From Actinoplanes sp. NBC_00393 (GTDB taxonomy: Bacteria > Actinomycetota > Actinomycetes > Mycobacteriales > Micromonosporaceae), in assembly GCF_036053395.1 (NCBI RefSeq), contig NZ_CP107942.1, positions 5,670,501-5,734,500 on the forward strand: DNA of 64,000 nt, read 5' to 3'. How positions within the stretch are numbered: position 1 is the first letter of the stretch; every line of letters starts with the position of its first letter. Below the pieces are notes generated by a model. The model ran no database searches. It was not told the DNA's origin and worked only from the letters and a program-made list of their open reading frames with translations. Below are positions 25,086 through 31,941 of this stretch, one piece after another. The position numbers and the translations under genes are program-made.

Positions 25086-25793
25086 TCAAGCGGGGATGAG
25101 GAGGCCGGCTGCTGTGGTCAGGTCGGGGACGATGACTGTGGCGTGGGGTTCGTCGGGGCTTTGGGCGTACTCCCCGGTCTGGACCCGGATGGAGCGGGCA
25201 CCCAGCGCGACCGCCACGGCCATGTCCTTGCCCGGGCGGTCGCCGATCACCACCAGCTCGGCCGGGTCGATGCCGAGGGTGGTGGCGGCGTGCCGCAGGC
25301 CGCCGGGGTGGGGTTTGCGGGCTGCGCGGCCGCCGAGTTCGTCGGTGATGACGATGGTGATGAACGCGTTGGTCAGGCCCGTTGCGGCCAGTTTGGCGCG
25401 CTGGATGAGCGGGTTGCCGTCGGTGAGGCAGGCGATCGGGTAGTGGGCGGCGAGCGCGGCCAAGGCGTCGGCGGCGCCGGGGTAGAGCGGGAGCCGGCGG
25501 GGGCGGTAGCCGGTGAAAGCGGCTACGAGGGTGGGGACCAGTTCGGCGGCTTCGTCGGTGGGGAGGCCGTAGGCGGCCAGGGCGCGGTCGATGGTGCCGC
25601 CGCGGTCGGAGCCGGCTACCAGTTGGCGGCGGACCGCGTGGGCGAGCCGGATCGGGTCGAGGCCGTGGGTGGCGCCGGCGCGGCCTACCGCGCGGGAGGC
25701 ACCGTAGAGGTAGCTGGCCTGCGGGAACAGGGTGTCGTCGAGGTCGATGACGATGCCTGCGGGTGCGGGACCGGTCCAGGTGGGGGTGGTCAT
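25086..25793 (-). CDS. HAD family hydrolase (phosphatase)
   Basis: A 235-residue HAD phosphatase with all four motifs: I VIDLDDTLF (nucleophile Asp near residue 17), II CLTDGNP, III KPHPGG and IV VIGDRPGKD. The helical C1-type cap lies between motifs I and II. It belongs to the group of small-molecule phosphatases such as phosphoglycolate or sugar-phosphate phosphatases; some relatives sit in sialic acid or nucleotide-sugar operons. It is 332 bp downstream of the epimerase gene on the same strand, so it could be a late member of that operon, but the gap makes this uncertain. Confidence 0.9.
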   Translation of the reverse strand: MTTPTWTGPAPAGIVIDLDDTLFPQASYLYGASRAVGRAGATHGLDPIRLAHAVRRQLVAGSDRGGTIDRALAAYGLPTDEAAELVPTLVAAFTGYRPRRLPLYPGAADALAALAAHYPIACLTDGNPLIQRAKLAATGLTNAFITIVITDELGGRAARKPHPGGLRHAATTLGIDPAELVVIGDRPGKDMAVAVALGARSIRVQTGEYAQSPDEPHATVIVPDLTTAAGLLIPA

Positions 25794-25905
25794 GAGCGGC
25801 GCTCCTCAGGCGCAGGCCGGCATGCCGCCGGCGACGGACGGGCACTGCGAGGTGCAGGCGGCCGCACCACTGCCGAAGGCCGCCCGCAGCGAGAAGCACT
25901 CAGCC

Positions 25906-26025
25906 GCGGCAGACGGCGAAGCGAGGCGCGCGGCAGACGGCGAAGCGAGGCGCGCGGCAGACGGCGAAGCGAGGCGCGCGGCAGACGACGAGGCGAGGCG
26001 CGCGGCGGACGGCAAGGCCGAGGCC
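25906..26025. repeat. Five tandem 24-bp repeats
   Basis: The unit GCGGCAGACGGCGAAGCGAGGCGC is repeated from 25906 in 24-bp steps; the first three are exact and the last two are diverged. The array lies in the 332-bp gap between the epimerase stop and the HAD start. Read as protein it would give (AADGEARR)n on the plus strand or Ala/Ser-rich runs on the minus strand. No start, domain or ribosome site supports a gene here. Confidence 0.9.
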
Positions 26026-26125
26026 GAGGCCGTGCCCGTAACAGAAAGCGACCCCGCGACGGACGGCAAGGCAGAGTCTGCAACGGATGCCGGGCCCAGG
26101 GCGGACGGCGAGGCAGTGTCGGCGT

Positions 26126-27256
26126 TCATGCGGCGACCCACGGCCGGGTGCCATCGGTGTAGTCCGGCTCGTCCAGCGCGAGCAGCGGATCCACCTCGGG
26201 AGATGCCAGCAGCGCAGCCACCCGCGGCCCGGTGTCGCCGTCGCCGTAGGGGCAGGGCAGGGCCGCGATCCGGGCAAGCGTCCCCGGCTCGCTGAGCCGC
26301 CGCGCGGCGTCCACCGCGTCGCTGCTGATGCCGGTGAGGATCGCGGTTCCGGCTTCGACGCCTTCCCAGCGCGGCGTCGACCGCCGCAGCACGACGACCG
26401 GCACGCCCAGGTAGGCGGCCTCCTCCTGCAGCCCACCGGAGTCGGTGACCACCACGCGCGCGTGGGCCAGGGCCTGCAACAACTCGTCGTAGGGCAGCGG
26501 ATCCTCGCAGGTCACGCCGGGGAGGGCCGCGAGCTTGTCGTAGAGGCCTTCAGCGAGCAGACGCGCCCGGGTCCGCGGGTGGATCGGGAACCGGACCGGG
26601 CCGAGCGAAGCCAGCTGAGCGATGACCTCGACCAGATCAGCCAGCCGAGCCGGATCATCCACGTTGGAAGCACGGTGAGCAGTGACGAGGACCCCGTTAC
26701 GGGATGACGGCGCAACCGGCACGACTCCCCGGTCACGCAGAGCATCGATCACCGGGTTGCCGACGACGAAGACCCGCGACGCCGGCACGCCCTCAGAAGC
26801 CAGGAAGGCAGCAGCCCGCGCGGTAGGCGCGAAGTGCAGCTGCGCGGTAGCCGCCGCGACCCGCCGGTTGACCTCTTCGAGACTGCGCGGGTTGAAGCTG
26901 CGCAGCCCCGCTTCCAGATGGGCGAACGGAATGCCGGCACCCCGCGCGGCGAGCGCGTAGGCCGGGACAGTGTGGGTGTCGCCGAGCGCGAGCACGACAT
27001 CCGCCGGCACGCCCGCAAGGACCTGCGCAGCGCCGGTGAGCAGCGCACCGAGCCGGCCTGGGCCGTTCGGCAGCGTCAGGCGTACATCGGGAAGGAGACC
27101 CAGATCGAGCTGCACATCCCCGCTCATCGCCGCATCGGCGTGCTGTCCGGTGTCCACGGCCGTGACCGTGTGCCCGGCGGCGCGCAACGCGCGCACGACC
27201 GGCGCCAGCTTGATCACTTCGGGGCGGGTGCCGAAGGGAACCAGGATGTGTTTCAT
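26126..27256 (-). CDS. wecB: UDP-N-acetylglucosamine 2-epimerase (non-hydrolysing)
   Basis: A 376-residue GT-B-fold epimerase that interconverts UDP-GlcNAc and UDP-ManNAc in the cytoplasm. Family motifs are clear: FGTRPEVIKLAP at residues 8-19, LALGDTHT, HLEAGLRSFN, VTAHRASN, and DSGGLQEEAAYLGVP with RWEGVEAGT near the C-terminus. The usual HRxEN reads HRASN, a small deviation. The ATG overlaps the stop of the exosortase/ATP-grasp gene (ATGA), so it is the last gene of a five-gene translationally coupled set. It probably supplies ManNAc-type sugar to the glycosyltransferase in that operon. Confidence 0.92.
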   Translation of the reverse strand: MKHILVPFGTRPEVIKLAPVVRALRAAGHTVTAVDTGQHADAAMSGDVQLDLGLLPDVRLTLPNGPGRLGALLTGAAQVLAGVPADVVLALGDTHTVPAYALAARGAGIPFAHLEAGLRSFNPRSLEEVNRRVAAATAQLHFAPTARAAAFLASEGVPASRVFVVGNPVIDALRDRGVVPVAPSSRNGVLVTAHRASNVDDPARLADLVEVIAQLASLGPVRFPIHPRTRARLLAEGLYDKLAALPGVTCEDPLPYDELLQALAHARVVVTDSGGLQEEAAYLGVPVVVLRRSTPRWEGVEAGTAILTGISSDAVDAARRLSEPGTLARIAALPCPYGDGDTGPRVAALLASPEVDPLLALDEPDYTDGTRPWVAA

Positions 27257-29265
27257 CGAGCAGCTCCGAGCGGGTCGGTGATCGGGGCGCCGTCGGCGTC
27301 GTAGTAGACCTCGGCGAAGTGCCGGGCCATGCGAACGCCGGGCTGGTAGGTCAGGCCGGGCAGCGGCGCGCCCGGGTTCAGGATCCCTTCGAGGTACGCG
27401 GTGACGACGTTCGCCCCGGCCGCCAGGGTGAGTGGCAGTCCCCCGGAGAAGCGCGGGTTCACTTCAACGACCGTCACCGCGCCGTTGTCGGCCACGAACC
27501 CCTGCACGTTGGCCGGCCCGGTGTGGCCGACCGCGCGCAGCGTCGCGGCGACGACCTGGGTGACGGCGTCGGAGGCGAAGGTGGTGCCCCGGGTGGAGAT
27601 CCCGCCGCGGGTCTCGTCGCGCCACCGCGGTACGCAGACGGCGAGCGTCCCGTCCCGGTCGACCAGCGCGTCGGCGGTGAATTCACGCCCGCCGAGCCGG
27701 GTCTGGGCGATGGCGCCGGGGACGACGGCGAAGGCGTGGGCGAGTTCGCGGGGATCGTCGACAAACATGACGTCGCGGCTGCCGCGGCCGCGGGCCGGTT
27801 TGACCACCCACGGGCCGGGGATCATCTCGGCGGTGGCGGCGTTCCAGGCGGTGGCCGGGTGCGGTACGCCGGCCTGGTACAACGCGGCCGCGAAGGCGAC
27901 CTTGTCGAGGCAGGCGTCGGCGGAGTTCAGGTCGGGCAGCCAGGTGCGTACGCCGAGCCGCTCGAGGGTCCCGGTCAGCGGGGTGAGCGCCGCGTACTCC
28001 TCCGCGACCGTGCAGATCAGCGCGGCCGGCCGGTGTTCGTCGAGGGTGGTGAGCAGCGCTTCGGCGTACCCCGGCTGGTCGGCCCGGGGCAGCACCGCCG
28101 CGCGACCGGCCAGCCGAAGCCCGACCGCATCGGGGTTGGCATCGAGAGCCAGCACATGGTCGCCGTTCGCCTGCAGGGCCTTGATCACGGCAACGCCGGC
28201 CGGCCCGCCCGCGCCGGTGACCGCGATGAGCCGCCCGGTGGGCGTGCCCCCGTCGTGCTGCCGGGGCGCGCGCATCAGCCAGGCCCGGGCCCACAGGCGC
28301 AGCGCGATGACATCCTGCCCCGCGACCGGCTCCCACTGCCGGGCGGCGACGGCCGTGGCCAGGGAGTCGAGCACCAGCGGGTCGGTCTCGTGGGTGGCGA
28401 CCGCGAGCAGGGTGGCGGTGTGCACGCCGAGGCCCTTGGCGGCGAGTTCGCGGACGATGACCGCGCGGCGCCCGGCGCTCTCGTGCCCGACCCGGTAGTC
28501 GACGCGCCGCTGCTCACGGCGGCGGGCCAGCCGGTTGGAGACGGCCTTGGGCAGGATCCTGCGGTGCAGGATCGCCGCGACGTTGGCGCGCCCGGTCTCC
28601 GGTGCGGCTTCGACCGGTACGCGGTGCCCGAGCCCGGGCCGCCCCCACGCTTCCGGACGGTCGGCGGTGTGCCGGCCGGTGTGGTCCTGCTCGGCCCGCT
28701 GAGAGTCGTACATGGTCAGTCCGATCATGATGAGCAGTCCGATCAGGGTGTAGGCGAAGTTGATGACGGCGCCGACCCAGTCGTGGAAGAAGATCAGCGC
28801 GTCGATCGCGAAGTAGCGGCCGGCGAGCAGCGACAGGAGCAGCCGGACCTGGTTGGCGGCGAGGACGAACAGGCCGGCGACGGCGAATCCGACGATGACC
28901 TGCGGGCGTTCGCGCAGTGCGACCAGGGCGAGGGCGGCCAGCGCGAGGACGCTGGTGAGGATGGAGCAGGAGCCGGTCATCTCGGCGACCACGGGTTCGA
29001 AGCCGGGGCCGAAGACGATGAACGAGTCGCCGAGGGCGGCCGAGATGCGGTCCACCCCGAGCGCGTCGATGATCGACGCGGCGAGCGAGACCTCGAAGCG
29101 GCGGGCCCACTCGATGAGCAGCGTGTACCCGCCGACGCAACCGGCTACGGCCAGGAGCATCTCGAGCAGGACGAGCTGTCTGCGGCGTACCGTCGCGGTG
29201 GTGATCGTCCGGCGGCTCGCCCGCCGGATCAGGGTCCGCTCCAGCCGGCTGGTCACGAGGCTCAT
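27253..29265 (-). CDS. Exosortase-like transpeptidase fused to an ATP-grasp ligase
   Basis: A 670-residue fusion. Residues 30-185 hold about five membrane helices with the exosortase/archaeosortase triad: Cys100 in GSC, Arg141 in ANQVRL and His161 in FFHDWVG. A charged linker and helical region (190-335) follow, then a Rossmann-type pre-ATP-grasp part (IAVTGAGGPAGVAVI, 346-360). The ATP-grasp domain (about 450-650) has VVKPARGRGSRDV (Lys489) and VVEVNPRFSGG (Glu601, Asn603) for ATP and Mg. Exosortases cleave C-terminal sorting signals; ATP-grasp enzymes form amide or ester bonds. The start at 29265 overlaps the GT2 stop (ATGA). I do not know of a described enzyme with this exact fusion. Confidence 0.82.
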   Translation of the reverse strand: MSLVTSRLERTLIRRASRRTITTATVRRRQLVLLEMLLAVAGCVGGYTLLIEWARRFEVSLAASIIDALGVDRISAALGDSFIVFGPGFEPVVAEMTGSCSILTSVLALAALALVALRERPQVIVGFAVAGLFVLAANQVRLLLSLLAGRYFAIDALIFFHDWVGAVINFAYTLIGLLIMIGLTMYDSQRAEQDHTGRHTADRPEAWGRPGLGHRVPVEAAPETGRANVAAILHRRILPKAVSNRLARRREQRRVDYRVGHESAGRRAVIVRELAAKGLGVHTATLLAVATHETDPLVLDSLATAVAARQWEPVAGQDVIALRLWARAWLMRAPRQHDGGTPTGRLIAVTGAGGPAGVAVIKALQANGDHVLALDANPDAVGLRLAGRAAVLPRADQPGYAEALLTTLDEHRPAALICTVAEEYAALTPLTGTLERLGVRTWLPDLNSADACLDKVAFAAALYQAGVPHPATAWNAATAEMIPGPWVVKPARGRGSRDVMFVDDPRELAHAFAVVPGAIAQTRLGGREFTADALVDRDGTLAVCVPRWRDETRGGISTRGTTFASDAVTQVVAATLRAVGHTGPANVQGFVADNGAVTVVEVNPRFSGGLPLTLAAGANVVTAYLEGILNPGAPLPGLTYQPGVRMARHFAEVYYDADGAPITDPLGAAR

Positions 29266-30641
29266 CGCGCGGCCACCAGTTCGGGGGCGACCGTGCTGGT
29301 GGCGCCGGAGCGCGCGGTCTTGGACCAGCTGTAGGTGGTGCCCCACATGCCGTCGAAGTAGGCCTTCGTGGCGGTCAGGATCGACATCCCGAAGGCCGGG
29401 ATGAAGCCGACCAGCATCCAGACGGCACGGCGTTCGACGCGGCCGAGCACGAGGCCGACCGCGAGCTCGGTGAACGGCCCGGCGAACAGCAGCGCGGACA
29501 ACGACAGCATCTCGAAGGCCGAGGCATCTCCGATGCCGAAGGCCCGGAGAACGATCAAAATCAGACCGAGACCGCAGAGTACGGGCACGTGGTACACCCA
29601 GAGGAAAAGCATGGTCTCGAGCTTTTCCATGGGCGAGAGATGCCGGGTACGCAGAATCGGGCGCCAATAGTCACGCAGGCACTTCTGGTGTCCCCGCGCC
29701 CACCGGTAGCGCTGCCGCCAGAACCGGCTGGACGACAGCACCGCCTCCTCGAAGTCGACGGCCGACGGGTCGTAGCGGACCCGCCGCCCGCCGAGGAGCA
29801 GCCGCAGGGTGAGGTCGGTGTCCTCGGTGACGGTGTCGACGTTCCAGCCGCCGAGGGCGCGGATCAGGTCGGTGCGTACCGCGCAGTTGGCGCCACCGTA
29901 GGCGGGCAGCTCGAACAGGGCCTGCCGGCCGTACTCGTTGACCAGGTAACCGGACAGGTAGTCGATGAAAATCGTGGACGCGAGGCTGGACTCGATGCCG
30001 TTGCGGACCACGCAGCGGCCCATGACGGCGCCGACCTTGGGCTCGCGGAAGTGCCGGACCAGCCGGCGCAGCACGCTGGCCTCGGGCTGGTGGTCGGCGT
30101 CGAAGATCACCGCGATCTCGGAGTCGACCAGTGCGAGGGCGTCGTTGAGGGCGCCGGACTTGCCGCCGCCGGCGCCGGGCTCGCGGTGCAGGACGCGCAG
30201 GCGCGGGTTGGCCGCGGCCCAGCGGTCGAGGATGGCGCCGGTGCCGTCGGTGGAGGCGTCGTCGACGACCACGACGGTGAGCCTGTCGGCCGGGTAGTCG
30301 AGGGACAGCAGGGCGGAGACCATGCCGTCGACGACGAGTTCCTCGTCCTTGCAGGCGACCAGGACGGCGACCGAGGGGGTGAAGTCCTCGACGCCGACCA
30401 GGGGCGCGTCCAGATCCTTCTCGGCCCAGCGGGCGGCGGCGACGGCGAACGCGAGGTGCCGGAAGAAGAAGACCAGGAAGACGACGTTGAGCACGGTGGC
30501 GCACCAGCCGAGCGTGGCGTCCACGCCGAACAGCGCGAACGCGGCCGCGACCAGCAGGGCGTGCCCGAGCAGGCCTTTGCGGAAGTTCTTTCTGGAGTGC
30601 GCCGGGGACGCCCCACGGCGGTGGCGCCCCCGGCCTGTCAT
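29262..30641 (-). CDS. Membrane processive glycosyltransferase, GT2 family
   Basis: A 459-residue membrane glycosyltransferase. Two helices (24-70) precede a cytosolic GT-A domain: VVVVDDAST (Asp127-128), DADHQPE (DxD at 181-183), TED (Asp274 base) and QRYRW (310-314). The QxxRW motif marks processive enzymes such as hyaluronan, cellulose or poly-GlcNAc synthases. Three to four C-terminal helices (340-440) form the export channel. The ATG overlaps the PIG-L stop, and its own stop overlaps the exosortase start. With a neighbouring GlcNAc-type deacetylase and UDP-GlcNAc epimerase, an amino-sugar polymer is likely, but the sugar is not proven. Confidence 0.9.
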   Translation of the reverse strand: MTGRGRHRRGASPAHSRKNFRKGLLGHALLVAAAFALFGVDATLGWCATVLNVVFLVFFFRHLAFAVAAARWAEKDLDAPLVGVEDFTPSVAVLVACKDEELVVDGMVSALLSLDYPADRLTVVVVDDASTDGTGAILDRWAAANPRLRVLHREPGAGGGKSGALNDALALVDSEIAVIFDADHQPEASVLRRLVRHFREPKVGAVMGRCVVRNGIESSLASTIFIDYLSGYLVNEYGRQALFELPAYGGANCAVRTDLIRALGGWNVDTVTEDTDLTLRLLLGGRRVRYDPSAVDFEEAVLSSSRFWRQRYRWARGHQKCLRDYWRPILRTRHLSPMEKLETMLFLWVYHVPVLCGLGLILIVLRAFGIGDASAFEMLSLSALLFAGPFTELAVGLVLGRVERRAVWMLVGFIPAFGMSILTATKAYFDGMWGTTYSWSKTARSGATSTVAPELVAAR

Positions 30642-31309
30642 GCCGGGACCTGCGCCGGGAAGGCGGCCATCTCGGTCAACATGGGCATCTCCATCACGGG
30701 GGCCAGGTCCCACACGAAGCGGGCCGGCATGAACGCCTCGGCGTAGCGGACCCGGGCCTGGGCGCCGAAGTGCCGGGCCGAGGCGGCGACCACCTCCGGG
30801 TCGACCATCGCCGAGTTCTCGACCTGGCTGCGGTGGCAGGACAGGGCGTCGATCTTGCGGTCCAGGTGGGCCGAGATGTCGACGAACACGGTCGGTTCGA
30901 AACGGGTGGTGGACGGGCTGCGGTAGTGCAGGATCCGCCGGCCGTGCCGGGCCGCCGACAGGGTCGCCGCGGTGACCGCCCGGTGGTCCTGGTGCGAGTC
31001 GTCGGGCGCGTGCACATAGATGACGTCAGCGTCGACGTCGCGGATCGCCTTCTCGATCAGCGCGATCGTCGGCGCGTCGGCGGTGACCGCGCAGTCCACC
31101 AACCGACCCCACTGCAGCAGGCAGTCGAGGTTGCGGGCGGCGGCCTCGGCCTCCGCGCGCCGGCCGGCGGTGCTGCCCGGACCGTTCTGCCCGCCGGTGA
31201 TGACGAGCATGGTCACCGGGTCGCCCGCGGCGCGGTGGGCGGCGAGGGCGCCGCCGCAGCCGAGTTCGATGTCGTCGGGGTGGGCCCCGATCGCCAGGAC
31301 GCTGCGCAT
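30638..31309 (-). CDS. PIG-L family zinc deacetylase
   Basis: A 223-residue LmbE/PIG-L enzyme. The zinc site is AHPDD (His10, Asp12-13) near the N-terminus and HQDH (106-109) in the middle; Asp12 is the expected base. Members remove acetyl from N-acetylglucosamine residues, as in MshB or GPI PIG-L. The ATG at 31309 shares a base with the preceding stop (TGATG). Its stop overlaps the GT2 start. In this operon it would deacetylate a GlcNAc-containing lipid or glycan before or after polymerisation. No signal peptide is seen, so it acts in the cytoplasm. Confidence 0.92.
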   Translation of the reverse strand: MRSVLAIGAHPDDIELGCGGALAAHRAAGDPVTMLVITGGQNGPGSTAGRRAEAEAAARNLDCLLQWGRLVDCAVTADAPTIALIEKAIRDVDADVIYVHAPDDSHQDHRAVTAATLSAARHGRRILHYRSPSTTRFEPTVFVDISAHLDRKIDALSCHRSQVENSAMVDPEVVAASARHFGAQARVRYAEAFMPARFVWDLAPVMEMPMLTEMAAFPAQVPA

Positions 31310-31845
31310 CACGACTGGACCGCGTTGCGGCGCTTGCGCCAGAAGAAGACTCCACCGCCGATCAGGCCCGCGAACAGCAGCGCCACGATCGGGCCGGAAC
31401 CGTTGCCGCCGGCCGGGAGGCTGACGTCGCGGCCGCACGTGGGCTTGTTCCAGGTGGCGGTGACGGTCTTGCCGCCGACCGTCCAGGTGACCTTGGTGTC
31501 CTTGGCGATCCAGCCGGTGGAGAAGCTGGCCTTGTGGGTGCCCGGCTCGAAGCGGGTGGTGACCGACCCGTCGGTCTTGCCGCTGCCGCTGAACTCCAGC
31601 TTGTTGTTCGACCCGGCGTCGATCTTGCCGGGCGTCTTGCTGGTGTTGACGTAGCCGAACACCGCCCGGTACGTGTTGTTCTTGGTGTCCTGCACGACAC
31701 AGTCGCAGGTGGGCGTGCCGGAGAAGCTCTGCCAGGTGGCCGCGGCCGGCCCCGAGTTGAGCACGAGCAGCGTCACGATCGCGGCGACGACGGCCGCGCT
31801 GGTGGCGGTGAGCAGCGCGCCGCGGCGGCGCAACGACTTGGGCAT
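31309..31845 (-). CDS. Small secreted protein with LPAGG C-terminal sorting signal, candidate exosortase substrate
   Basis: A 178-residue exported protein. Residues 1-37 form a signal peptide (LRRRG basic, then AAVVAAIVTLLVL). The mature domain has a CDC motif and another Cys near 137, and looks beta-rich (repeated Thr/Gly/Trp strands). The C-terminus is a tripartite sorting signal: LPAGG (143-147), hydrophobic helix (152-169) and RKRR (170-173). GGAGG lies a few bases before the ATG. It is the first gene of the operon that encodes the exosortase-like fusion, and no sortase gene is in the window, so that enzyme is the best candidate processor. The domain itself is not recognised. Confidence 0.8.
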   Translation of the reverse strand: MPKSLRRRGALLTATSAAVVAAIVTLLVLNSGPAAATWQSFSGTPTCDCVVQDTKNNTYRAVFGYVNTSKTPGKIDAGSNNKLEFSGSGKTDGSVTTRFEPGTHKASFSTGWIAKDTKVTWTVGGKTVTATWNKPTCGRDVSLPAGGNGSGPIVALLFAGLIGGGVFFWRKRRNAVQS

Positions 31846-31941
31846 GAACTACCTCCGCAGATTCGGGTCACGTCTCTATCGGCGCGCAGGCGTTCGGCTT
31901 GAGGAGGAGCGGGCTTGGTCCGCCTCGATAGGCTGTTGATC

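Noticed and set aside
25806..26141. Low-complexity open frames over the 24-bp repeat array, on both strands
   Set aside because: Their sequence is only the repeat translated (AADGEARR or Ala/Ser runs), with no ribosome site or known domain.
31309..31845. Ordinary sortase A/E substrate
   Set aside because: The motif is LPAGG and not LPxTG or LAxTG, no sortase gene is in the window, and the operon encodes an exosortase-like enzyme. A remote sortase is still possible.
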